Source: Nostoc indistinguendum CM1-VF10 (lineage in GTDB: Bacteria; Cyanobacteriota; Cyanobacteriia; Cyanobacteriales; Nostocaceae). From it: a stretch of 64,000 bases of DNA. Location: contig JAHHHS010000004.1 in the NCBI GenBank assembly GCA_019359215.1, forward strand, positions 62,001-126,000, in the 5' to 3' direction. The notes beneath the pieces were generated by a model. It was not told the DNA's origin and made no database searches. It saw only the letters and a program-made list of their open reading frames with translations. Shown piece by piece: positions 8,202 through 16,456 of this stretch. The translations under genes were made by a program, and so were the position numbers. Each line of letters starts with the position of its first letter. Position 1 is the stretch's first letter.

Positions 8202-8846
8202 CTACACAAGATCAGGTTCGCTGGCAGATTTCAGTTTCAAAGGTTGGGAGTTGACTTCGCTATTGCCACGCAATCGCCATCGCTTGTTAGGCAAGATAAA
8301 CATGGTGGCAGATTTTAGTCTCTTAATTATGCTTCTTGAGGTAGAAAGTATCCGTTCCCAAGCGTCTGTCCTAAACCTTCGATATACAATAACATTACGT
8401 GCTTGGTTGATCTTGCGTGTACTATCAATTAAGTTAATTAGAGCATCAAAGATAGCCCCTACGATTGATTTTGCCATTATCTCTTTTGGCATAACCACAT
8501 CTTGGGCAGTTTGAATAAGATTGATCAAATGCGCGAGCATCTGATTATCTGAAATTACACCTATTTTATAATTGATAACAATGGATGCAGCTTGTGGGTT
8601 AGCACGGACATTTGTAACTCTAGGATCAGATTCTATCGCTGATTTGAGTTGATTAGCATACTCAGTATCTTTGGCTAGCAGAGGAATACGAAAACGAATC
8701 CGCCCAGGAATCGTATGGACAATGCTATAGAATATCTTTTGGGGTGGTGCTGTTTTATTAGCTACGCTTTTAGCCGCCTTTTTTGATGGTAAAGGCAGAT
8801 TAAGACTAGCATTTTTGCCAGAGTTAGACCGTTTTATAGAAGTCAT
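8202..8846 (-). CDS. HMA_2-type domain protein without CxxC
   Basis: About 214 residues from the ATG at 8846; a TTG seven codons upstream is less likely. Residues about 40-115 hold FYSIVHTIPGRIRFRIPLL and VTNVRANPQAASIVINYK, the two strands-and-helix pattern of the same HMA-like family as the P-type ATPase N-terminus nearby. The usual metal-binding CxxC loop is replaced by PGRIRFRI. The C-terminal third is basic and contains no clear membrane span. It lies upstream of the HMA-PAP2 gene on the same strand (132 bp gap). I infer a role as an accessory or regulatory domain for the P-type ATPase encoded at 13.2-15.4 kb. Direct metal binding by this domain is doubtful. Confidence 0.75.
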   Translation of the reverse strand: MTSIKRSNSGKNASLNLPLPSKKAAKSVANKTAPPQKIFYSIVHTIPGRIRFRIPLLAKDTEYANQLKSAIESDPRVTNVRANPQAASIVINYKIGVISDNQMLAHLINLIQTAQDVVMPKEIMAKSIVGAIFDALINLIDSTRKINQARNVIVYRRFRTDAWERILSTSRSIIKRLKSATMFILPNKRWRLRGNSEVNSQPLKLKSASEPDLV

Positions 8847-9504
8847 AGTACTATTTTTTAATTCCAAAAAACAAAAAATGCAACCAAACTTATAAACTTA
8901 TCTATTGATGTTCAAAGAGAGCGTTTTCTCGAACTGCATTGACTTTACTTTAGTCATACCTATTTTTTTAATTTAAAAAATCTATCTCAGTAGTGAATCT
9001 AGCTATCTCTGCTATCAATTCGATTAAGTTTCTTTAACATTGTGCTTCATTAATAATAATCGAATAATCAAGAAGAGAAATGTTGAATAAGGTAGAAGGC
9101 AAAGGGCACTTAGCAATATATTCGGAGATTCAGCATTGTACTTAATTAAAGCCACTAAATCCAAAATTTGGCTTTGTGCTTAAACCCCTGCTCTCTGTTA
9201 CCTTCTGCCTTGCTGATAAATGTTCTTTTAAAAGTATTTGGCTGTGATTTTAGGCACTTGTTGCTCCCCCTTCCCCCCTTTTTAGGGGATTTAAAACATT
9301 TTCTTAGATGATTATCATTTTGATTTTCAAGTATTTCACTACATAGGCTTATTGACATATAAGCATTGTAATGTATGGTGGTTGAGTTACTATACTCTCA
9401 AGTAGTAAGATCAAGAGTATGTATGAATTTACTGGATGGCAGTATTGCCCTGATTTCATGCAAGCCTTGCTTATTTATTTTATTTAATTTCTAGGTATGT
9501 GTTT
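8847..9504. other. Intergenic region between HMA_2 gene and WD40 gene
   Basis: About 650 bp with no convincing gene; a 67-codon minus frame at 9155-9358 has no family features. It contains a C-rich/G-poor run near 9263-9295 and a Fur-type palindrome at 9308-9318. Confidence 0.4.
9307..9319. promoter_or_regulatory. Fur-box-like core palindrome
   Basis: ATGATTATCAT at 9308-9318 is a perfect 5-1-5 inverted repeat. Its complement (ATGATAATCAT) is the centre of the classical Fur consensus GATAATGATAATCATTATC. It lies about 460 bp upstream of the HMA_2 gene ending at 8202 and about 190 bp upstream of the WD40 start, so its target is uncertain. Confidence 0.35.
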
Positions 9505-11853
9505 ATGCAGCAAGGGTTAAGGTTACTAATTCAACTGGTACTAGAGTTTGCACCTGTTGTTGCAGAGCTAGTACACAAGAGAAGTCAAGACAGTTTAGCT
9601 TTAAGTAAATATGAACCGATTGAGGCAATTCCCCAATTACTCAAAGCTTTAAATACTTCAGACCAACAAAGCAGTTATGTTGAAGACTTTGAACAAGAAA
9701 GAATTTTCCAACAGCAACTAGTAGCCGACAATCATCAAACGCGATTAAGAATAGCTGAACAAGAGCGAGAAACAGCGCTGAAGTTGCCCGAAGTCAACAA
9801 AATTCTTGATAGCTGGCCCTTAAAATTATATCCTTCACAAATTTTAGACCGCACCAATTATGAACGCACTCCACTGAAAATTTTTATCGCTCCTCCTCAA
9901 ATACATTTTGACCAATTTAACGATAATAAAGATGAAAAAATTTCCCAAATAGAGTTAATGTTGGCTGAAGGATTACGAGATTTTCTCAACAACCATTACT
10001 CCTTACACAGTGAAGTTAGACCAACAGAGCTATTGGCAGGAGCCTGGGATAGTAAGCGTTTTCACAGTGAATCAAGTATTAAGGCTCTGTTTGGAATGTT
10101 GAAGACAGAGCCTATTTTGATTTTAGAGTCAGAAAATGATGGAGATTATTTAAATTTTCGGATTGCCTATTGGGGTTTGGGCCAAAGTAATTATTATTAT
10201 AAAACAATTGCTCGCTTACCTTATCGAGAAGTTCTAGAAGAGTCTGCTAAAAGACGGGCGTTAGAATGGAAAAAACTTAGAGATGAACTAGTAGCGCTAG
10301 GAGAAGACTTAGAGGAAATTAATCAGATTGGAAAAGAAAATGTAGCTAATTTGGCAATTTTAGAAAAGGTAGAAAAGTGGAATGAGAAAGGAATTGATAT
10401 TAGTAGTTTATCCTTACAATATCAAGTCAATCGTCAGGACTTTGAACAACTTTGCCAAGTTTTGATTACTTATCACTGTTTGGTGGCAGGTTGGGTAGCA
10501 GATGTTTACCATCTGGTTGATGGTGGTGTACCTCCGCTACTACCAGAGTTGCTGCCGAGTTTGCTGTCAGATACTTTTGATTTACAATCAGTACAGATTA
10601 TCGCTTCCAGTTACAAGCAAGTTTACCAAGCTCTGGAAAATGAGCGTTGTTACTGGATTCCAGAATTAGCTTTGCAATTAGCCCAAAGTTTATGCCATTT
10701 AAGCGATGCCTACGGTGGTAAACTAAGGTCGTGGGCAAATGAACAGCTTTCATTTTCTGTAAATACATGGTTGCAACTACGCCAAATATCACTACAGGAT
10801 TCTCGTAACCCGCTTCAGGCAATGCAATCAGCCGTCAGCGTCAAAGATGAGGAATATGTAAGAAAGTTAAGAGAATATTTTGTTGCAGTCGGTGATAGTC
10901 AGAGTATTGCTGATGTTGAGGAAATTTTAAACTGCGTCGCCAACCTCAAACACCAAGTTACACTACAACATATCGTTCTCAGCCACACCCTAACTGGACA
11001 TTCAGAAAAAGTGACATCTGTTGTCATTAGTTCTGATTCTGAAAGTTTAGTTAGCGGCTGTGCCGATAAAACCATCAAAGTATGGAATCTTAAAACTGGC
11101 AAACTTATCCGCACCCTTACAGAAGATTTAGGTAAAATTTCCTCTGTTGCGATTAGTCCTGATGGACATTATCTCGCCGTTGGTAGTTGCCAACATCCCA
11201 AAAGTAATGTTAGGGTCTACAACCTCAATTCTGACAAACTCCTCCACACTCTCTTAGGACATCAAAAACCGGTTAACTGCGTCGCAATCAGTCCTGATGG
11301 ACAAATTCTTGCCAGTGGCAGTAATAAAATCAAAATTTGGAACTTGCATAAAGGCGATCGCATTTGTACCCTTTGGCATTCATTCGCAGTTAATGCTGCT
11401 GCGATCAGCCCCGATGGTACAATCCTTGCTAGTGGTAGTTCTGATAACAAAATTAGGTTGTGGAATCCACGTACAGGAGATCCATTACGTACCCTCAACG
11501 GACATTCAGGTGAGGTGAAATCAGTAATCATTAGCCCTGATGGAGAAATTCTCTTTAGCGGTAGCGCAGACAAAACCATCAAAATTTGGCATCTAGCTAC
11601 AGGTAAAGTGTTATACACCTTGACTGGACATCTAGAAGAGGTAAAATCCTTAGCTATTAGTCCTGATGGAAAAATTCTCTTTAGCGGTAGTGCAGACCAA
11701 ACCATCAAAATTTGGCATTTACAGACGGGAGATTTACTGCAAACTATTACAGAACACTCAGGGGCAGTAAACTCTATTGCTATGAGCAAGGATGGTCAAT
11801 TTCTTGCTACTGGGAGTTCTGATAAAACCATCAAAATCTGGCAGATTAATTAA
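9505..11853 (+). CDS. WD40-repeat protein with seven C-terminal repeats
   Basis: 782 residues from the ATG at 9505. The N-terminal half (about 490 residues) is charged and helical, opening with a hydrophobic helix (LRLLIQLVLEFAPVVAELV) and a coiled-coil-like segment near 65-95. I do not recognise a named domain there. The C-terminal 290 residues hold seven WD40 units ending in KVWN, VRVYN, IKIWN, IRLWN, IKIWH, IKIWH and IKIWQ, enough for one complete propeller. Units five and six are nearly identical in DNA (about 11545-11590 and 11670-11715), suggesting recent duplication. Such proteins are abundant in Nostocales and act as protein-interaction scaffolds. It lies on the opposite strand, splitting the HMA gene cluster. 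Function unknown. Confidence 0.8.
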   Translation: MQQGLRLLIQLVLEFAPVVAELVHKRSQDSLALSKYEPIEAIPQLLKALNTSDQQSSYVEDFEQERIFQQQLVADNHQTRLRIAEQERETALKLPEVNKILDSWPLKLYPSQILDRTNYERTPLKIFIAPPQIHFDQFNDNKDEKISQIELMLAEGLRDFLNNHYSLHSEVRPTELLAGAWDSKRFHSESSIKALFGMLKTEPILILESENDGDYLNFRIAYWGLGQSNYYYKTIARLPYREVLEESAKRRALEWKKLRDELVALGEDLEEINQIGKENVANLAILEKVEKWNEKGIDISSLSLQYQVNRQDFEQLCQVLITYHCLVAGWVADVYHLVDGGVPPLLPELLPSLLSDTFDLQSVQIIASSYKQVYQALENERCYWIPELALQLAQSLCHLSDAYGGKLRSWANEQLSFSVNTWLQLRQISLQDSRNPLQAMQSAVSVKDEEYVRKLREYFVAVGDSQSIADVEEILNCVANLKHQVTLQHIVLSHTLTGHSEKVTSVVISSDSESLVSGCADKTIKVWNLKTGKLIRTLTEDLGKISSVAISPDGHYLAVGSCQHPKSNVRVYNLNSDKLLHTLLGHQKPVNCVAISPDGQILASGSNKIKIWNLHKGDRICTLWHSFAVNAAAISPDGTILASGSSDNKIRLWNPRTGDPLRTLNGHSGEVKSVIISPDGEILFSGSADKTIKIWHLATGKVLYTLTGHLEEVKSLAISPDGKILFSGSADQTIKIWHLQTGDLLQTITEHSGAVNSIAMSKDGQFLATGSSDKTIKIWQIN

Positions 11854-11862
11854 GCTTTTTAA

Positions 11863-12441
11863 TTACTCGTTTGATGATTGTTTTTGGCTATTTCCGTGCA
11901 ACTTAATAAAGCTATCAAAAGCATACCATGCTAGAACATACCAAGGAATAACTTCTAACTGCAACCCTTTATTAAGTAATTGTCGCAGCGAAAGACTAGC
12001 TAATCCTACAGGGAAAAGAATCCGCAGATCAAAAGCACCATGCGTTGACTGTTTGACGCGCTGGTTTAAGTCAACAACGGCAGATGATACTCCTGCTGCT
12101 GCCTCGGTGTTACCCTCGGTAACATCGGCAAAAATTATTCCTAAATCTTTAAGTGTTGCTAGCACATTTTCTAAACTGCCATCTTTACCATCGTGATTGA
12201 TAACAATACTGCCATGATGGACATTTGTCTTAATTTGATTAATGTGAGCATTTGCTGACAAAGTATTGGCGATGCGTTGCATCTTTTCTGGTTGACGATG
12301 GGAATGAGCCACTCTTAACCGCAATCTTCCGGGGGTTAAACTTACAACTTTTGTAGATATCGGTTTTGGTGGTGTTTTGAAAGTGGCTTTATCTATAATT
12401 TCCGGCATTTTATTGTAAGTGCTATAACCATTAGTCAACAT
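11863..12441 (-). CDS. HMA_2-type domain protein with C-terminal hydrophobic segment
   Basis: 192 residues. Residues about 28-95 carry the HMA-like signature TPGRLRLRVAHSHR and the second strand HHGSIVINHDG. A linker follows (DLNQRVKQSTHGAFDLR), then a moderately hydrophobic stretch RILFPVGLASLSLRQLL and WYVLAWYAFDSFIKLHG near the C-terminus. Again there is no CxxC. It is the last of the genes downstream of the P-type ATPase and its DUF5132 partner on the same strand, but a 357-bp gap with a strong hairpin separates it from them. The WD40 gene ends ten bases beyond its stop, convergent. Likely membrane-anchored accessory of the ATPase; inferred from context only. Confidence 0.75.
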   Translation of the reverse strand: MLTNGYSTYNKMPEIIDKATFKTPPKPISTKVVSLTPGRLRLRVAHSHRQPEKMQRIANTLSANAHINQIKTNVHHGSIVINHDGKDGSLENVLATLKDLGIIFADVTEGNTEAAAGVSSAVVDLNQRVKQSTHGAFDLRILFPVGLASLSLRQLLNKGLQLEVIPWYVLAWYAFDSFIKLHGNSQKQSSNE

Positions 12442-12798
12442 GCAACCACCTTTTTGACTTGTGTGATAGTGGATTTTTTGTTGTGGGTTTGTTATCTACA
12501 GGAATGAGTGGAAAATTAAGGAAAAACGAACCGCAGAGAAGCTAGTGCTTTGGGCGCCTTTGCCGACTTGTTCGCGCAGCGTCTCCCCTTGGGAGAAGCA
12601 TCTGGCGCGACGCAGAGAACACAGAGAAATAATATGTCCGTTTGATTACTTATTAAACCCGGAGAACCCCACCCCGCCAAACCTGTACTTTGTCTCCCCT
12701 CCCCGCCTGTGAAGAGGGGTTGGGGGTGGGGTTCTTTTATTTTGGTAATTGGAAGTCGCCTATGGCAAAGAATTTAACTTGCTAATGGGCAGATGAAA
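12442..12798. other. Intergenic repeats with a strong hairpin
   Basis: Contains a dispersed G+C-rich repeat at about 12550-12605 (CTTGGGAGAAGCATCTGGCG). It also has a large hairpin in which GAACCCCACCCC (12664-12675) pairs with GGGGTGGGGTTC (12723-12734), followed by TTTTATTTT. On the plus strand this would terminate transcription; on the minus strand it interrupts the gap between the DUF5132 gene and the next HMA gene. No gene was found. Confidence 0.6.
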
Positions 12799-13107
12799 TT
12801 ACACACCATTATCGGCGACATTATCGCCATTGGTGGCAGTAGCTTCAAACACGGGGGTTTCTTTTTCATCAGCAAGTTCTGCTCTAGCTTCGGCTACCAT
12901 GTCTTCCCAGGTTTCGCCCATTTCTGCAATGGTTCCTTTGCTTCTTTCATAAAGACCAATTCCGCCTTTGATGACTGATTTGACTAAGGGTTTTCCAACT
13001 CCAGCAACAATGGGCAGCAGAACGGGTGCTAAGAGAACTGCACCAATTCCGGCTATAATACCGGGAGCGCCTGCATCTTCAACAAAATCACTAATTTTAG
13101 GGGCCAT
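12799..13107 (-). CDS. DUF5132 small membrane protein, probable partner of the adjacent P-type ATPase
   Basis: About 102 residues from the ATG at 13107, which has GGAG eight to eleven bases upstream; a TTG two codons earlier is unlikely. Residues about 14-38 form a glycine-rich membrane helix (GIIAGIGAVLLAPVLLPIVA). A basic segment follows, then an amphipathic acidic helix ending MVAEARAELADE. The layout (membrane helix, short loop, acidic helix with AEAR) resembles the DUF1490/PacL proteins that partner mycobacterial CtpC-type ATPases, though the histidine/aspartate C-terminal metal motif of PacL1 is absent. It lies 70 bp downstream of the ATPase gene on the same strand. Family call is from pattern; the partnership is inference. 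Confidence 0.75.
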   Translation of the reverse strand: MAPKISDFVEDAGAPGIIAGIGAVLLAPVLLPIVAGVGKPLVKSVIKGGIGLYERSKGTIAEMGETWEDMVAEARAELADEKETPVFEATATNGDNVADNGV

Positions 13108-13177
13108 GTTCAATTTTCTCCTATTTAATTAAGAAATCTCGAAAGCTTTTTAAGATACTCTTGTCGGCATAGTTGGA

Positions 13178-15430
13178 TCATCTTGCCGATGGTAGAGCTT
13201 TATGTTGACGACTTTTAAGAATCGGACGTAAACCGTTGACTCCAGCAACTACGGTTGAGCCATTGTTGACTACTGTTGCAGCTAAGGGGTTAAGACCAAA
13301 GAAAACGGCTATCACCATTGCTGCTAGATTAGGAACGGCAACTAGCCCTGTGTTTTGCCGAATCAATTGCTTGGCTTGCCGAGCGATCGCGATCGCTTCT
13401 AATAAACCATGCAAGTCATTCTGCATCAACACTAAGTCTGCTGTCTCGCGGGCTATCTCCGAACTGTTGGCAAAGGATACGGAAACATCGGCGTAGGCTA
13501 AAGCTGGCGAATCGTTGATCCCATCGCCTACAAATGCAACCGTTTTACCTTGTTCGTGCAGTTGGCGGACAACTGTTGCCTTTTGTTCTGGAAAAGCTTC
13601 TGCGTGAGTATGCGTTGGCAAAATACCTAGTTGAGCAGCAACAGCAGTTGCAGTTCGCTTATTATCGCCGGTTAGCATATGGATTTCCACACCTTCGACT
13701 GTCGAAAGTGCTGTGATGACTTCCCGACTTTCGGGACGCAGAAGGTCACTATATTTAATAATACCTTGAAGTTGACCGTTGCTGGCTACATAAATCGCTG
13801 AATTTGGAGATTTTTGGTGGCCATTTAACGCTTCCATGTCAATGCCACTGGTACGCAAAAAGCGATCGCTCCCAACATAGACTGTCTCTCCATCAATCTG
13901 AGCTTTTACGCCCAAACCTAGTTGATAATCCCACTTGCTACGCGGCAAAATTTCTACTTGCTCTGCTTGGGCATAGCGAACAATTGCTTCTGCTACTGGA
14001 TGAGTTAAACGCTGTTCGGCGGCGGCGGCTAATTCCAACACCCGTAATTTTGATGTTGCGGGATTGAGGCTTTCCACACTGACAACATCGACTTCTCCCT
14101 TAGTTAGTGTCCCCGTTTTATCAAAAACGATGGTATCAACTTCTGCTAGTTGTTCTAGTGCCCGTCCACTACGGATCAGAATTCCCCGCCGTGCAGCATA
14201 AGTTAATGCTGCTAAAACTGTTGTCGGGACTGATACTCGAATCCCTGTAGCAAAGTCTAGAGTTAAAACGCTGGCTGCTTGTGAAGGGTTACGGGTTGCG
14301 GCAAATACTGCCCCACCAAGTAGCAATGTTGGCACTACAGCTTTTTGAGCAAATTTCGTGGCATAATTTTCCATCCGGGTATCGTGGACAGGCGCTTCTT
14401 GCATTAACTTAATGCTCTGTCCGGCGCGGGTATCGTTGCCTATCCATTCTGCAAGAATATAAATTCGTCCTTCTCGTACCAGCGTTGATGCGAAAACTGG
14501 TTGTCCTTTTTTCTTCAGCACCGGCATCGACTCGCCAGTGAGTTTCTGCTCATCTAGCAACGCTTTCCCTCGCAAAATGCTACCATCAACCGGCACTTGT
14601 TCACCGGGGTAAACAATTACTGTATCGCCACGCTGCACATCTTGAATGGGAATTTGTACCTTTTCGCCATTGCGTTCCACCCAGACAAATTGTCCTAGAG
14701 AACTAAGTAAATCTAGAGTTTGTTGAGCAGAAGAACGAGCCGTGCGATCGCGGATATTTTCACCCACTTCAATTAAACCCAACATCAGCGATGGTGTGAG
14801 AAATTGCCCTTGGAAGGTAGTAATAGCGATCGCCATAAAATCCAAAAAGTCAATATTTAGTTTTCGCTCTACCCGAATACCTTCCCATGCTCGTTGGATA
14901 ACGGGTAAAGTAGCCAGAGCGATCGGAAGCGCTACTATCAAAGACGGGATCGGTAATCCTAACGGCCCGCCCAGCACTGCTAAAGTAGTAGCAACAGCAG
15001 AGAGTTGTAAGCCTGGCCAAGATGCCTCTTTTTCGGTTTCCGATAAAGATGTAGAGTTTTTGAGAACGACTACCTCACTTGCAGCCTGAATCAAATCGTG
15101 AAGGTGCGATCGCATCTTCGCATCAGAAACTTTATTAGATTTATAAGTAACTGCAACTGACATAGCCGCAGGCTTGACACGGACATTCTTCACCAGCGCA
15201 TCTGCTGTTAACAATACTTCCAGACGCTTGGCATAATCTGCATCACAGCGTAAGCGAGGTACGCGAAACCGCAGTCTTCCCGGAATTGTATGAACAATGC
15301 TGTAGGTAACGCTGGAAAACTGTTCTTGAGAGTGGCCATTAGTGTCAATTAAAGAAACTTTTCCATTCCCTTCCAACACAGTGAATTGAGATTTGGGAGG
15401 TGATGGTAGTTCCAGTGCTACTTTTGCCAT
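13178..15430 (-). CDS. P1B-like heavy-metal P-type ATPase lacking the CPx motif
   Basis: 750 residues. Domains in order: HMA-like domain (about 40-115, TIPGRLRFRVPRL, no CxxC); first membrane segments (140-225); actuator domain with TGES at 298-301; membrane segments near 363-410; phosphorylation site DKTGT at 437-441; hinge GDGIND at 635-640; and final membrane segments ending VNNGSTVVAGVNGLR. The residues aligned with the transport motif CPC in the ion-binding helix are DFA (392-394, in LTLDFATGIRVSVPTT). The last helix has NNGST where P1B-4 enzymes have a HEGGT-type sequence. The pump machinery is complete, but the cargo is unlikely to be bound by thiols, so manganese, iron, cobalt, zinc or another ion is possible. 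It sits among HMA_2 genes and a DUF5132 gene. Inner or thylakoid membrane. Confidence 0.9.
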   Translation of the reverse strand: MAKVALELPSPPKSQFTVLEGNGKVSLIDTNGHSQEQFSSVTYSIVHTIPGRLRFRVPRLRCDADYAKRLEVLLTADALVKNVRVKPAAMSVAVTYKSNKVSDAKMRSHLHDLIQAASEVVVLKNSTSLSETEKEASWPGLQLSAVATTLAVLGGPLGLPIPSLIVALPIALATLPVIQRAWEGIRVERKLNIDFLDFMAIAITTFQGQFLTPSLMLGLIEVGENIRDRTARSSAQQTLDLLSSLGQFVWVERNGEKVQIPIQDVQRGDTVIVYPGEQVPVDGSILRGKALLDEQKLTGESMPVLKKKGQPVFASTLVREGRIYILAEWIGNDTRAGQSIKLMQEAPVHDTRMENYATKFAQKAVVPTLLLGGAVFAATRNPSQAASVLTLDFATGIRVSVPTTVLAALTYAARRGILIRSGRALEQLAEVDTIVFDKTGTLTKGEVDVVSVESLNPATSKLRVLELAAAAEQRLTHPVAEAIVRYAQAEQVEILPRSKWDYQLGLGVKAQIDGETVYVGSDRFLRTSGIDMEALNGHQKSPNSAIYVASNGQLQGIIKYSDLLRPESREVITALSTVEGVEIHMLTGDNKRTATAVAAQLGILPTHTHAEAFPEQKATVVRQLHEQGKTVAFVGDGINDSPALAYADVSVSFANSSEIARETADLVLMQNDLHGLLEAIAIARQAKQLIRQNTGLVAVPNLAAMVIAVFFGLNPLAATVVNNGSTVVAGVNGLRPILKSRQHKALPSAR

Positions 15431-15475
15431 TACTTTTCTTTATTCCAAATATTGTTACACTTCACTTAAAATTAG

Positions 15476-15528
15476 GCTCTTTGCTGAGATAAAGAGAGCA
15501 ATTTAGCCACCAATCTGGCGAGATTGGT
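15476..15528 (-). terminator. Two hairpins in the HMA gene cluster, possible attenuator
   Basis: ACCAATCT (15509-15516) and AGATTGGT (15521-15528) form a perfect hairpin. Beside it GCTCTTT and AAAGAG (about 15476-15496) form a second. On the minus strand both lie between the two-HMA gene and the ATPase gene, with a weak T-run after the second. They could reduce read-through or mark a processing site. No experiment supports either. Confidence 0.4.
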
Positions 15529-15573
15529 TAGCTATCGATACTTTGGTTATTTGTAATCAGCTAGATTCGTTAA

Positions 15574-16419
15574 CTAACTTATTGCTGTGGCGGGATCATT
15601 GGCAGATTCAATGAGACTGGCTAGATGAGATATTGTTGCTGATAAAAAGCTTTGCACTCGCTTCTGAGAATCCCGCATCATTCCAGTTTTATAGGTAATG
15701 ACAACTGATCTTGCAGCGCTATTAACTCGCTCACTGGTAACTGTAGAATCTGATTTGAGTAATGCCTCTAAGCGTTGGACATACTTTGGATCACGGGCAA
15801 TTCGAGGCACACGAAACCGCACTCTTCCGGGAATTGCATGAGCAATGCTATAAGCTACTTTTGCAGGTTTTTTTGCTTGTTGAGCTGCAAGCTGAGAATC
15901 AGTTGAGGATACCGAATTGCTTTTAGTCTTAGAGACTAAGGCATCTGCGGAGGATAAGGAGAATGTTGCTGATTTCTGCTTCTCGGCTTGGATTTTTGGC
16001 TTTCTATCCTGTTTGTCTTCTGTTTTTACCGCATCTGAATATGATTGGGATTTCTTTGCAGTTGCTGTTACCACTTCTGGATTACCAGCAGACTGAATCA
16101 AATTAGCCAAATGCGATCGCATATCAACATCTGACATTACATCAGATTTATAGGTAATGGCAATTGACCCTACCATAGTATTGTCAACTTGCTGATTGAT
16201 TACCAAAGGCTCATTGACAAGCAAGGACAGAAGACGTTCCACATATTTTGGATCTTTGGTAATCTGAGGTATGCAAAATCCCACTTGTCCGGGAGATGCA
16301 TAAATAACGCTATATGCTATCCTTGAAGGCGGCGTTGCGGGACTATTAATCTCGTGTGTGACTATTTGCTCTGGTTTTTTGTCTAAATCTGCTACCCTTT
16401 CTAAATTTAAACCAGCCAT
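15574..16419 (-). CDS. Protein with two HMA_2-type domains
   Basis: 281 residues. Two copies of the HMA-like fold flank a polar linker. The first (about 30-110) is degenerate, with YASPGQVGFCIPQI; the second (about 190-275) is canonical for this family, with AHAIPGRVRFRVPRI. Each is followed by a partner strand (VGSIAITYKSD, ARSVVITYKTG) and a helix with a MR/SH-type pattern. Neither has CxxC. The linker (about 110-185) is rich in K, S and T. The ATG at 16419 is preceded by GGAGGGGAATT. It lies directly upstream of the ATPase gene and 37 bp downstream of the next HMA gene. No membrane segment is evident, so it is probably soluble. Confidence 0.8.
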   Translation of the reverse strand: MAGLNLERVADLDKKPEQIVTHEINSPATPPSRIAYSVIYASPGQVGFCIPQITKDPKYVERLLSLLVNEPLVINQQVDNTMVGSIAITYKSDVMSDVDMRSHLANLIQSAGNPEVVTATAKKSQSYSDAVKTEDKQDRKPKIQAEKQKSATFSLSSADALVSKTKSNSVSSTDSQLAAQQAKKPAKVAYSIAHAIPGRVRFRVPRIARDPKYVQRLEALLKSDSTVTSERVNSAARSVVITYKTGMMRDSQKRVQSFLSATISHLASLIESANDPATAIS

Positions 16420-16456
16420 AATTCCCCTCCACTATTCCGCAATTTGAAACTGTATA

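Noticed and set aside
9155..9358. 67-codon minus frame upstream of the WD40 gene
   Set aside because: Basic, low-complexity translation with no recognisable features; it covers the C-rich run and the Fur-core palindrome.
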